53,279 nucleotides of DNA from Bacteroidota bacterium. Its GTDB lineage: Bacteria; Bacteroidota; Bacteroidia; Bacteroidales; Cfx3-03. Both the position numbers and the translations under genes were made by a program. Below the pieces are notes generated by a model. The model made no database searches, was not told the origin of the DNA, and was given only the letters and a program-made list of their open reading frames with translations. The DNA is taken from positions 2,572,745 through 2,626,023 of the forward strand of contig JACAUB010000001.1 of the NCBI GenBank assembly GCA_013390605.1. The letters run 5' to 3'. Shown here piece after piece: positions 8,314-16,589 of the stretch (its first letter is position 1; every line of letters begins with the position of its first letter).

Positions 8314-10557
8314 ATGTTTACTGTAACGCTTATCAAAGATTTTGTAAAGATTGCAGAATATATTCCCTTCGAGGATTTTCTCAATCGTGTTAAATTTGGA
8401 GCCTACGCCCATCTGATCAAACCCATCCGCTCAAAGATCAAAGAGGACGATCTTAAAGGAGCCAATTTCCTTAAAAGCAAACTCCCTGCCATTGCCTCGT
8501 CTGGCAATTTTAATGCTCCGCGCAACTATTCAAACCTGATCAGCTATTCGCATGCCGTTGTGCTCGACATTGATAAGCTCACCGAGGAGCAGCTCATTGA
8601 ACTCAAACAGAAGATCTGTGCCTCTCCTTACACCCTGGCCTGCTTCATCAGTCCGTCGGGAAGGGGGTTGAAGGTTTTCGTCTGTGTCAGCACCGAAGCC
8701 AAAGATCACCGCATGGCATTCCTGGCTTTGCAGCAATATTATCAGAACCTCACCGGTGTTAAGATCGATGCCTCCGGTAAGGACATTGCCCGACTCTGTT
8801 TTGTCAGCTACGACCCTGATCTCTACTATAACCCCGGTGCCACCATCTTCACCCCCACGGCTGGCACGGTCACCAAGGACGATTCTGTTATTCCCGTAGC
8901 ACCTGGCACTATTGACGAGGTCTACAAAAGCTGCATCGCCCTTGTCGAACGCAAACACACCTTCATCGAGGGCTCCCGTCACGATTTCGTCTTTAACCTG
9001 GCCCTGATGATGCGAAACAAGGGGCTCTCCGAGGCTACCACCCGGGTTTTATTGATTCAGGATTATAATTATGATGTGAACGACCTACTGAACTGTGTGA
9101 ATAGTGTCTATGGCTACGACTGGACCAACCAGACTCCGGCTAAAAAACCAGCGTCACCGACTCAGCAACACCCCGTCAATCAGGATCCCCAACAGCCTGT
9201 CGCTCCTGAAGACGATCCGAATGCCGGGCCTCCCGCTAAGAAGAAGAAAGGGCCTCGTCGATCCTTTCAAATCGAAGAGGTGGAAAGGCTTCTGCGTTCA
9301 TGGTACGACACCCGCTATAACGAGGTGACCAATATGATTGAGTGGCGGAAAGTCAATACCAACGATAAGTTTGTGAGTATGGTTGACCACGACGAAAACT
9401 CTGTCTTCCGTCAGCTGCATCATGCCGGGCAGTTCATACCGCGAAACACGCTCAATGCGTTACTCAACAGCGACTTCAGTCCCAGCTATAATCCTTTCCT
9501 CGAGTATTTCAACAGTCTGCCCGCCTGGGACACGGTCACAGATTATATCGGGATGCTGGCCAGAACGGTGAAGACGAAAGATGATGTGTACTGGGAGATC
9601 TGCTTCCGGAAATGGTTCGTGGCTTATGTTGCCAGCCTGGTCAACAACGAGACGATCAACCATACGGTTATCGTGTTGGTGGGCGAGCAGGGTTTAGGCA
9701 AGACTAGCTGGATGAAACAGCTCTTGCCGCCAGAACTGCAGGACTATCTGGGATTAGCCATCTTACAGCCTGATTCGAAGGACACTTCTATCATGGTATG
9801 TATTAATGCACTGGTTATATTAGACGAAATGGAGACGTTGAATAAGAAGGATCTTCCTGCGCTCAAGGAGCTGATCACCCGGCCCAAGGTCCGTATCCGT
9901 CGTCCTTTTGGTCATAACACCGAGAATCTGCCTCACCGGGCATCGTTCATCGCGGGGGTAAACTATCAACAGGTGCTTAACGATCCTTCGGGTACGCGGC
10001 GTTACCTCTGTACCTATACGCTTCAGATTGACTACCAGCATAATGTTGATATCAATTGTGTGATGGCGCAGGCGTTGGCGCTCTATAAAAGTGGCTTCAG
10101 GTTCTGGTTTAACATGGATGAGATCAAGGAACTGGAGGGGCACAACATCGACTTTGTATCCAAATCCATTGAAGAAGAGATGATCAACATCTGGCTCAGG
10201 CCGGCCACGCTGGAGGAATGGAACAGCCGAAACCAATTCGTTAACGGACAGAACATACAGCTCTTGTCGGCCAGCGAGATTGCCGACTTTATCATCACGA
10301 AGGCTAAAATCATGCTCAACGATGGCACCATTGTGAAGATCGGTAAGATCATGGCGAAGATGGGGTTCGAGCGCGTGCGACGGGGAAACGGCCATGCCTA
10401 TCGGGTGCGGATCCTCGATGCCGAGAGTGTTGAGCGAAGCAAACACGTCCAGGAGCCGGATGAGTCTCTTAGCGCTAATCAAGTTACTGATAATCATGAG
10501 TCCCGTTCTAATGCCGACCTGTTCTCTTCATCAGATGAAGAGCCCCTGCCCTTTTAA
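8314..10557 (+). CDS. VirE/BT4734-type primase-helicase of a mobile element
   Basis: This 747-residue protein has two recognisable halves. The N-terminal half (about 30-210) is BT4734/VirE_N-like, with VVLDID (Asp85, Asp87), SPSGRGLKVF (about 113-122) and DIARLCFVSYDPDLYYN, the arrangement of acidic and basic motifs of primase-polymerase folds. A Pro/Gln/Lys-rich linker follows (about 270-320). The C-terminal half is a VirE/D5-like P-loop ATPase: Walker A GEQGLGKTSW (about 456), Walker B LVILDEMETL (about 500), then RRPFGHNTENLPHR and NDPSGTRRYL, which hold probable sensor and arginine-finger residues. I infer a self-contained replication protein. Iteron-like repeats begin 12 bases after its stop. 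It is clearly more G+C-rich than the flanking A+T-rich genes, pointing to a foreign origin. Confidence 0.85.
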   Translation: MFTVTLIKDFVKIAEYIPFEDFLNRVKFGAYAHLIKPIRSKIKEDDLKGANFLKSKLPAIASSGNFNAPRNYSNLISYSHAVVLDIDKLTEEQLIELKQKICASPYTLACFISPSGRGLKVFVCVSTEAKDHRMAFLALQQYYQNLTGVKIDASGKDIARLCFVSYDPDLYYNPGATIFTPTAGTVTKDDSVIPVAPGTIDEVYKSCIALVERKHTFIEGSRHDFVFNLALMMRNKGLSEATTRVLLIQDYNYDVNDLLNCVNSVYGYDWTNQTPAKKPASPTQQHPVNQDPQQPVAPEDDPNAGPPAKKKKGPRRSFQIEEVERLLRSWYDTRYNEVTNMIEWRKVNTNDKFVSMVDHDENSVFRQLHHAGQFIPRNTLNALLNSDFSPSYNPFLEYFNSLPAWDTVTDYIGMLARTVKTKDDVYWEICFRKWFVAYVASLVNNETINHTVIVLVGEQGLGKTSWMKQLLPPELQDYLGLAILQPDSKDTSIMVCINALVILDEMETLNKKDLPALKELITRPKVRIRRPFGHNTENLPHRASFIAGVNYQQVLNDPSGTRRYLCTYTLQIDYQHNVDINCVMAQALALYKSGFRFWFNMDEIKELEGHNIDFVSKSIEEEMINIWLRPATLEEWNSRNQFVNGQNIQLLSASEIADFIITKAKIMLNDGTIVKIGKIMAKMGFERVRRGNGHAYRVRILDAESVERSKHVQEPDESLSANQVTDNHESRSNADLFSSSDEEPLPF

Positions 10558-11040
10558 TGCGCTGTGACAGGCGTACAGGTGTATAGGCGTACAGTGGTTT
10601 TCTACAACATGCGTGAATATATCCAACGAGGTAGGTATATATATTATTACACTAATGTTATAAAAACTACCCTACAACTATACACCTATACATAACACTT
10701 TTTGACGTTCATTGACATCCTGTTTTTAATTGTGCCTTGTAAGGCAGCGGCTGCGATAGTCGCTGCCTTTAAATTACCCGTCATTATGAAACCATCCCAC
10801 GTCATTTCGCCCACCTGAGAATAATCTTCATAAAGTACCTAATAAAGATTCTTGCGGGTTGGAAACAGGTGAAACCGACCACGCGGGAGTAATCCGTATA
10901 AAGTACTTATGCGAATCAAGAATAATGATGACGAGTTTTAACCTTTCATCTCCATTTTTCACCATTAGCATTTAAACCGAACCTCATTTTAGCGATAAGA
11001 GGTCCGGTATATAATCTGATAACAAAAAAACCACAACCCT
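10558..11040. other. Non-coding region after the primase-helicase gene: iteron-like repeats, A+T-rich core, hairpins
   Basis: AGGCGTACAG occurs twice 16 bases apart (10569-10578, 10585-10594) with AGGTGTATAG between, and the inverse CTATACACCT occurs at 10678-10687 beyond an A+T-rich stretch. A strong hairpin lies at 10741-10769. Further on, an imperfect inverted repeat (about 10811-10871, CACCTG ... CAGGTG with AGAATAATCTT / AAGATTCTT inside) and repeats of TAAAGTACYTA are seen. The whole could be a replication origin plus regulatory leader of the lysin gene. Confidence 0.45.
10741..10769 (+). terminator. Hairpin, possible terminator
   Basis: AAGGCAGCG and CGCTGCCTT form a perfect 9-bp stem around an 11-base loop. 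The following T-run is short, so terminator activity is uncertain. Confidence 0.45.
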
Positions 11041-11541
11041 ATGAAAACAATAACCTCACCCCTATTAACCCAAGTCCTCATCATAGCACATCACGAGATC
11101 GGTGTAGTAGAAACCCCACCGGGATCAAACAGCGGTCCCGTAGTAAACCAATATCTAAACAGCGTAAAGTTAAAACCTGGTGCTCCCTGGTGTGCGGCCT
11201 TCGTCTACTGGTGTTTCGAACAAGCCAGTACCCGACTAAACCGAATCAACCCCTTACCCAGATCCGGGAGCTGTCTCTACCACTGGCGCAAAACCAAAGG
11301 AAGCAGGATTACCGCTGCTGAGGCTATTGGTAATCCTTCGCTGATAGAACCCGGCTGTGTGTTTATCATCAACCTTGGCAAAGGTAAAGGACACATGGGG
11401 ATCGTGGTGTCTGTGCAAGATGGGTGTATTCACACCATCGAAGGCAACACCAATACTTCACATTCCGCAAACGGAATCGGGGTGTTTGCATTGGAGAGAA
11501 AGATTGGGAGTATTACCGGGGGATTTATTAAGTATTGCTGA
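11041..11541 (+). CDS. CHAP-domain peptidoglycan hydrolase (endolysin-like)
   Basis: This 166-residue protein is essentially a single CHAP (NlpC/P60-type) domain. The catalytic Cys51 sits in PGAPWCAAFVYWC; His118 lies in GKGHMGIVV; Glu134 and Asn136 follow in IEGNTN. No signal peptide or cell-wall-binding domain is present, so export would need a holin or lysis, as for phage endolysins and lysins of Bacteroidota mobile elements. Predicted activity: amidase or endopeptidase cleavage of peptide stems. It is preceded by the iteron-like region, and its 3' end is partly repeated 66 bases downstream (11587-11615). Two small membrane-protein genes that could be partners lie at 22.2-22.7 kb. Confidence 0.85.
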   Translation: MKTITSPLLTQVLIIAHHEIGVVETPPGSNSGPVVNQYLNSVKLKPGAPWCAAFVYWCFEQASTRLNRINPLPRSGSCLYHWRKTKGSRITAAEAIGNPSLIEPGCVFIINLGKGKGHMGIVVSVQDGCIHTIEGNTNTSHSANGIGVFALERKIGSITGGFIKYC

Positions 11542-11615
11542 AAACAATAGGATTTAAGCAGAGTCAAGCCTGTTATGGAGGCCATTGGATTTATTAGTAT
11601 TGCTGAGCACAATAG
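11521..11615. repeat. Imperfect 30-bp direct repeat across the lysin stop codon
   Basis: GGATTTATTAAGTATTGCTG (11521-11540), continuing to 11550, recurs at 11587-11615 with one base deleted and two changed. The first copy spans the last codons and the stop of the lysin gene, so the second looks like a footprint of an insertion or recombination event. Confidence 0.6.
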
Positions 11616-11645
11616 TACAACGGATTAATGTACTGTAAAACTATA

Positions 11646-11701
11646 CTGGTGATGATTTGTAATCTGTATCACTAGATTGCAAATATGGATTTCAAATCCA
11701 T
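11646..11701. repeat. REP-like hairpins
   Basis: A stem CTGGTGATGATT / AATCTGTATCACTAG (11646-11675) is followed by the palindrome TATGGATTTCAAATCCATA (11683-11701). The GATTTGTAATC core is shared with hairpins at 14907-14980 and 19790-19810. Confidence 0.6.
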
Positions 11702-11924
11702 ACTAGCTGAGATTGGCTATTGCAGATGAGGGGTTGTAACCTGCACTAAATAAATGTGTCACATCATTTTGAGATTATCCCTCTCTTGATTTTAAACGAA
11801 GTTAAAACGCCCTCCCAAACAGAGAAAAAAGTACCCAAAACAATACTTTTCACTACCAAAAACTACCCATTTTCCCCTGTGGCAGTACCAACAGAAGCCA
11901 CCAAAAAAGTGCCTTCATCCAGCC

Positions 11925-12035
11925 ACAGGGGTGATTCGTCCTGAAAAAGGGGGTGTTCATACAATAAGTGTGTTTTTACTTGCTTTTTGAAAATAATGGG
12001 GTGAACTTTACTTTTCAAACCAATAGTAAAATCAT
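11925..12035. repeat. 110-bp gene-upstream repeat, copy 1
   Basis: The segment from ACAGGGGTGATTCGTCCTGA onward, including TACAATAAGT, TTTTTACTTGCTTTT and CTTTACTTTT, recurs at 13697-13805 with clear but imperfect identity. Each copy lies about 100-140 bases before a gene start. Confidence 0.7.
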
Positions 12036-12137
12036 ATAACATGTAAAAGCTATTGATTACTTAAGTTTTGTCCAAAAATTGATGTTAAACAAAAAAAAAG
12101 AATCTAATTATTAATTAACTTAAAAACTTCATTTGTT

Positions 12138-12557
12138 ATGAGTTCAGAAATACTTATTAGCTTTTTAATTTATATTGTGATCACAATTGTGATTTTTCTA
12201 CTTCTAAGAGAAGTTATGTGTTGGTATTTTAAAATTAATCATGCGATAACAATGCAAGAAGAACAAATACAACTTCAAAAGAAAACCGTAGATTTACTTG
12301 AGAAATTAGTAAAGTCAACACATAACCACTCGCAAAATGAAAACATTGAAAATGATCATAAAGGTGTAATCGGGATTCGACCTTATCAAGATGTACTAAG
12401 TGATGATGAAATAGAAGTTGTAAAATCAAAAACCTTAGAATTAAAAGAGGATGAATTGATTATAATCAATACTGTAAGTAGGATTATTAAAAGAATTCAT
12501 AAAACAGACTTCACTGATGGTAAAGGGTGGGTTATTATAAAAGAATTTGGACAGTAG
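12138..12557 (+). CDS. Small membrane-anchored protein of unknown function
   Basis: This 139-residue protein has one N-terminal transmembrane helix (about 6-24, ISFLIYIVITIVIFLLL) followed by a helical, Gln/Glu-rich stretch that is probably coiled coil (about 36-60) and a charged C-terminal domain. No family is recognised. It lies within a stretch bounded by two copies of a 110-base repeat (11925-12035, 13697-13805), with the KilA-N gene downstream. A perfect 18-base palindrome follows its stop. The cytoplasmic domain and the neighbourhood of defence-type genes leave several roles open. Confidence 0.6.
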   Translation: MSSEILISFLIYIVITIVIFLLLREVMCWYFKINHAITMQEEQIQLQKKTVDLLEKLVKSTHNHSQNENIENDHKGVIGIRPYQDVLSDDEIEVVKSKTLELKEDELIIINTVSRIIKRIHKTDFTDGKGWVIIKEFGQ

Positions 12558-12590
12558 TTATATCCAGTATTAAAAACAGAACACTCATTT

Positions 12591-12608
12591 TAAAACAGTA
12601 CTGTTTTA
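12591..12608. promoter_or_regulatory. Perfect 18-bp palindrome, possible operator
   Basis: TAAAACAGTACTGTTTTA is perfectly self-complementary and lies between the membrane protein gene and the KilA-N gene. A weaker relative, CAAAATAATACTGTTTTG, occurs near 15170. Confidence 0.5.
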
Positions 12609-12681
12609 TGAAAAAATCTTTGTTTTAGTTTAAGACATGACTAAATATTTAATAAAAAACCATTATGAATAGAATTGCACA

Positions 12682-12689
12682 TATTTTTG
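12682..12689 (+). promoter_or_regulatory. -7 promoter element of the KilA-N gene
   Basis: TATTTTTG matches TAnnTTTG about 140 bases before the KilA-N start codon. The leader contains a short inverted pair AGATCA / TGATCT. Confidence 0.4.
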
Positions 12690-12830
12690 TAGATCAACAC
12701 CAAAAGAGTGGGCTGATCTGGTTATTCATAACGGAAAGAGCTCGTTAGTTATTCATAAATTCCGAACTACTCAAAACCTTGCGACACTGTAGCAAACATT
12801 CATTAACCAACTAACGAACCACTAACAATC

Positions 12831-13649
12831 ATGGCAAAAATAACCAATATAACTGTAAAGGAAGTGTCGGTTCGTACTTTAAAAGTAAACGGTACAGATT
12901 ATATAAGTATTACCGACATTGCCAAACAAAAAAATCAGATTGAGCCAAAGGATGTAGTAAAAAACTGGATGCGGCTGAAAAACACATTGGAATATTTAGG
13001 GCTCTGGGAGCAATTAAATAACCCGACATTTAAAGGGGTCGAATTCGACCCCCTTTTGAGAGATGCCGGTAGTAATGCTTTTACAATGAGTCCAACTAGA
13101 TGGGTAGAACTTACCGGTGCTATTGGTATAATTACGAAAAATGGTGCCGGTGGCGGAACTTTTGCACAAAGAGATATAGCCTTTAAATTTGCAAGTTGGG
13201 TATCGGTAGAGTTCGAATTGTATTTAGTAAAAGAATTCCAACGACTCAAAGAAGAAGAACAAAAACAACTCGGATGGTCTGCCAAACGCGAACTTTCAAA
13301 AATCAATTACCATATACACACTGATGCTATTAAGCAAAACCTCATTCCGGCTGCACTTACACCTCAACAGATATCGTATGTGTATGCTAACGAAGCCGAT
13401 GTGCTTAATGTTGCTCTTTTCGGTGTCACGGCCAAACAGTGGCGCGATGCCAACCCCGACATCAAAGGAAACATACGCGACTATGCCACCATTAACGAAC
13501 TCATTTGCCTCTCGAATATGGAAAACCTGAATGCAGTTTTTATCAATGAGAACATGCTACAGAGTGAGCGATTGGTAAAACTCAACCAAATTGCCATTCA
13601 GCAAATGAAGGTTTTACACGAAGTTGAAAACAGAAAACTATTGAAATAG
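12831..13649 (+). CDS. KilA-N domain protein
   Basis: This 272-residue protein has a KilA-N DNA-binding domain in about residues 15-145: YISITDIAKQ, then VVKNWMRLKNTLEYLGLWE, the phage-antirepressor-like FTMSPTRWVELTGAIGI and a FAQRDIAFKFASWVS segment with KEFQRLKEEE. The C-terminal part (about 160-265) is helical and typical of the Bacteroidota versions. KilA-N proteins occur in phages, mobile elements and beside type I restriction loci; a collapsed type I locus lies 2 kb downstream. The likely role is sequence-specific DNA binding; the target is unknown. Length agrees with related full-length proteins, so it looks intact. Confidence 0.85.
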   Translation: MAKITNITVKEVSVRTLKVNGTDYISITDIAKQKNQIEPKDVVKNWMRLKNTLEYLGLWEQLNNPTFKGVEFDPLLRDAGSNAFTMSPTRWVELTGAIGIITKNGAGGGTFAQRDIAFKFASWVSVEFELYLVKEFQRLKEEEQKQLGWSAKRELSKINYHIHTDAIKQNLIPAALTPQQISYVYANEADVLNVALFGVTAKQWRDANPDIKGNIRDYATINELICLSNMENLNAVFINENMLQSERLVKLNQIAIQQMKVLHEVENRKLLK

Positions 13650-13696
13650 TGGTTAATGATAAATGAAAAATCAGTAAAATGAGCCTGAGTGATAAG

Positions 13697-13805
13697 ACAG
13701 GGGTAGTTCGTCCTGAAAAGAAGATGGCTCATACAATAAGTATGTTTTTACTTGCTTTTGTAAAATAAGTATTTGATCTTTACTTTTTGAATCAATAAAA
13801 TAATC
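13697..13805. repeat. 110-bp gene-upstream repeat, copy 2
   Basis: Similar to 11925-12035 over its full length, sharing ACAGGGGT, TTCGTCCTGAAAA, CATACAATAAGT and TTTTTACTTGCTTTT. It precedes the Mrr-type gene by about 140 bases. Confidence 0.7.
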
Positions 13806-13940
13806 TTACTGAGAAATTAAACTTCAGATAAGAAATTAAGTTGAATCAGAAAACAGGAGTCCGGAAACCACCATAAAACGGAGCGACACCGAAAATCCAT
13901 AAGAGTAGTAAAACCAAAAAAAACTGAATATATTAATCAA

Positions 13941-14852
13941 ATGAGTAAGAAGAAACCCGGCAAATCTGAATTTGTAAAATGGTTTGGACCTGTACTAGAT
14001 GCTTTAAGAGCTTTAGGTGGTTCGGCTAAGCCTAAAGAGATTACTGAATGGATTGGTGAAAAACATAATATACCTGAAGAAATATTAAATGAAAGATACC
14101 CAAAATCAGGTGTATTAAAATTTCAAAATCAATTAGCCTGGGCCAGACAATATTTGGTTTGGGAAGAACTTTTGGCATCATCTAAACATGGCGTTTGGAC
14201 GTTAAGTAACAAAGGTTGGGAAACTAAGATAACTGAAGAACAAGCTTATGAAATATTTTTAAAATGGGTGAAAGTATTTCAAGAACTAAGAGAAAAGAAA
14301 TCTACAAATAGTGTTGACTGCGAAGCAGAAAAAATTATTCTGTTGCAAGAAGAAACCGAGCCAGATGATTCAAAGAATGATTTAAAACCAAAACTGATTG
14401 AGGTTTTGCAAAATTTATCACCAACGGGATTTGAATTTTTGTGTGGAAGACTGTTACGAGAATATGATTTTGAAAATATTGAAATTACACAACGATCACA
14501 TGATGGAGGAATTGATGGCTATGCAACATTAAAACTTAATCCTTTTGTGAATTTAAGTGTGTTCTTTCAGTGTAAACGATACCAGGGAACTGTTCCGACT
14601 GAAAAAGTCCAAGCATTTATTGGAGTAATGGAAACGAACAAACGAAGTGTTGAAAAAGGTCTTATAATTACTACAGGCTCGTTCGCAAAAGCAGCTTTAG
14701 ACATTGAAAAAAACAATATAAAACTAGAGCTAATTGACGGTGATAAATTAGTCGAAATGTTTGAAAAAGTAGAACTTGGTGTAACACCAAAGACCATATA
14801 CGAACCCAATATGACTTTCTTTGAACAATACAGAGATAAAAAGAATGATTAA
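13941..14852 (+). CDS. mrr: Mrr-type restriction endonuclease (type IV)
   Basis: This 303-residue protein has the Mrr layout. The N-terminal winged-helix Mrr_N domain (about 10-95) includes ALRALGGSAKPKEITEWI and WARQYLVWEELL. The C-terminal PD-(D/E)XK catalytic domain (about 155-285) has LSPTGFEFLCGRLLREYDF, the active-site stretch HDGGIDGY (Asp188, Asp192) and FFQCKRY (Gln210, Lys212), then GLIITTGSFAKAAL. The QxK form of the ExK motif is normal in this family. Family role: cuts DNA carrying foreign methylation. It looks complete and stands alone in a defence-type island. A 110-base repeat lies just upstream, shared with the small membrane-protein gene at 12138. Confidence 0.9.
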   Translation: MSKKKPGKSEFVKWFGPVLDALRALGGSAKPKEITEWIGEKHNIPEEILNERYPKSGVLKFQNQLAWARQYLVWEELLASSKHGVWTLSNKGWETKITEEQAYEIFLKWVKVFQELREKKSTNSVDCEAEKIILLQEETEPDDSKNDLKPKLIEVLQNLSPTGFEFLCGRLLREYDFENIEITQRSHDGGIDGYATLKLNPFVNLSVFFQCKRYQGTVPTEKVQAFIGVMETNKRSVEKGLIITTGSFAKAALDIEKNNIKLELIDGDKLVEMFEKVELGVTPKTIYEPNMTFFEQYRDKKND

Positions 14853-15472
14853 TAATGTGACGATTAAATCCCCGTTCATCTGGATTTGATAAAAAACTTG
14901 TAACCACTAATGCCGATTGCAAATCTGCATTAGCTAATGACTGAAGTAGATACTGGTGCAGATTTGTAATCTGCTTCAGTAAGTGCAGACAGTTATGATT
15001 GACAATGAGTATGTTTCATATGAGATAGAAAATGCTGTTGAATATCCAATAAACAACACTGCCATAGATTACAATCTACCCCATGCAAATGAAAAGTAGT
15101 ATAATACTTGTCGCAATTGGTGGTTTGCTAATCAGGTTGCGCATGAATTTTAAAATCCCTCTATTTTACAAAATAATACTGTTTTGAAATAGCCTAGAAG
15201 CCAAACAGCTATATTTAAGAAGAATACAAAAAACAGGTACTGTTGAAAATACTTTTGACCAATTACTTAACAATATACTTTTGGTAAATTCGGAATAACG
15301 ATCCTGGGTCATGAATAAATTAAGAAAGTTAAATCTATACTATTGTTTTTACCCTTCTCATTACTTTTCTTCTTACTTTTAAAGGTTTTTACAACGAACG
15401 AAATAGATTCTTGTATTTCAGTGAAATTTAAAATGTATTACATTTAATCTAAAATAAAATCTTCTTTGTCTG
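14853..15472. other. Intergenic region with REP-like hairpins
   Basis: No gene seen. It carries two strong REP-like hairpins (14907-14980) and short ACAG-ACTGT-type inverted sequences near 15170 and 15235. Confidence 0.5.
14907..14980. repeat. Pair of REP-like hairpins
   Basis: CTAATGC ... GCATTAG (14907-14933) encloses GATTGCAAATC; then ACTGGTGCAGATTTG with AATCTGCTTCAGT (14952-14980). Both share the core GCAGATTTGTAATCTGC seen elsewhere in the island. Confidence 0.65.
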
Positions 15473-15710
15473 ATGATTAAAGAACAAGAACGAGACAAAC
15501 TACATCATGCAATATGGCAAATAGCAAACGACTTACGCGGCAGAGTGGATAGCTGGGATTTAAAATCGTATGTGTTAGGCATGTTATTTTACAGGTTTAT
15601 ATCCGAAAATATAACTGCTTATATCAACAATGAAGAACAGCTAACCGGCAACACGAACTTTGATTATGCTAAAATTTCAGACATAGATGCCGAATTTGGT
15701 GGAGCCGATA
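15473..15710 (+). pseudogene. hsdM: hsdM remnant (type I restriction methyltransferase, N-terminus only)
   Basis: The frame opens with an intact HsdM N-terminus: KEQERDKLHHAIWQIANDLRGRV, then WDLKSYVLGMLFYRFISENIT. After about 78 residues it loses similarity, running into rhuM sequence in another frame and stopping at 15745. A complete HsdM is around 500 residues, so the whole methylase domain has gone. The break lies at about 15710. Confidence 0.85.
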
Positions 15711-15714
15711 TGGT

Positions 15715-16197
15715 GTGCGTTATGAGGACGAAAACGTCTGGTTGACACAAAAAATGATGGCTTAACTTTATGATGTTTCCATTCCGGTAATTAATCAACA
15801 CCTGAAAACAATCTTTGAAGATAATGAGCTTCAGGAAAATTCAGTTATTAAGAATTACTTAATAACTGCCAATGATGGAAAGCAATACAACACGAAACAC
15901 TACAACCTGCAATCTATTATTGCCGTAGGCTTTAAAATAAATAATCAACGAGCCGTGCAGTTTCGTAAGTGGGCAAATAACATATTGAAAGAATACACCA
16001 TTCAAGGCTGGACCATGGATGTGGAACGGCTTAAAAACACCGGAACAATTTCCATGGAGGTAGCCAGACATCACGCAGAAACGGAGTGGGAAAAATATAG
16101 AATAGTACAAGATCATTTGTTTGAAAGCGATTTCGACAGTTTTTTGCAACTGGATAATGAAGTAAAAAAGATTGAAAAAAAAGGAGATATCCAATGA
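15715..16197 (+). pseudogene. rhuM-family gene remnant with an in-frame stop
   Basis: Reading from 15715 gives VRYEDENVWLTQKMMA, then a TAA at 15763-15765, then LYDVSIPVINQHLKTIFEDNEL, YLITANDGKQYNTKHYNLQ, IIAVGFKINNQRAVQFRKWAN and a long helical tail to 16197. This is RhuM, a family frequently found inside type I restriction operons. The stop most simply arose from a GAA codon. The N-terminal start is missing, replaced by the hsdM fragment. The final codons overlap the ATG of the hsdS remnant, so the operon arrangement is preserved. Confidence 0.8.
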
Positions 16198-16301
16198 GCA
16201 AAATTGAAGAACTTATCGAACAGCTTTGCCCGGATGGAGTGGAATTTAAGGAAATAATGTATTTGGTGTACAGAAAATACTACCCCAACAAAGAATACTG
16301 A
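16194..16301 (+). pseudogene. hsdS: hsdS remnant (type I specificity subunit, first ~20 residues)
   Basis: SKIEELIEQLCPDGVEFKEI is the standard start of Bacteroidota HsdS proteins, overlapping the RhuM stop by ATGA. Similarity ends after about 22 residues and the frame stops at codon 36; both target-recognition domains are absent. Confidence 0.75.
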
Positions 16302-16331
16302 AGCAAATTGAATTAGCTAACTTCGATATAC

Positions 16332-16589
16332 TCAAAATATTTTGTTGAAAGTTAAATCAAAATGGTTACCATAGTTCCATTTACCGATAAAATAAAAAAT
16401 ACCTGAAATAATGATTAGTACCGCAAATATAATTCCAGCTTTTCGTTTTAAAAATGTATCATCAATTAAGAAGCTAATCTGCATACAACCAAGAGACATA
16501 ATCATAACAACGGATATATTATTGCTCATCCATGCAGCCAATATAATAGAAGCTACTCCTCCAAATAATTTGTGATTCGCATTTTTCAT
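16332..16589 (-). CDS. Small membrane protein of unknown function
   Basis: This 85-residue protein has two or three predicted transmembrane helices (about 8-35 and 50-70) with a short charged loop LIDDTFLKRKAG. No family is recognised. It faces the hsdS remnant tail to tail. Codon and amino-acid usage look plausible for a real gene, but there is no independent support. Confidence 0.45.
   Translation of the reverse strand: MKNANHKLFGGVASIILAAWMSNNISVVMIMSLGCMQISFLIDDTFLKRKAGIIFAVLIIISGIFYFIGKWNYGNHFDLTFNKIF

Larger units (their letters stand above)
11542..12137. other. Intergenic region with REP-like hairpins and a long inverted repeat
   Basis: No gene is supported. It contains REP-like hairpins (11646-11701), a perfect inverted pair CCCCTGTGGC (11874-11883) / GCCACAGGGG (11922-11931), and the first copy of a 110-base repeat (11925-12035). 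Confidence 0.5.

Noticed and set aside
11756..11944. 62-codon frame after the lysin gene
   Set aside because: It overlaps an inverted repeat and the 110-bp repeat, and its counterpart at 13.7 kb is not open in the same way.
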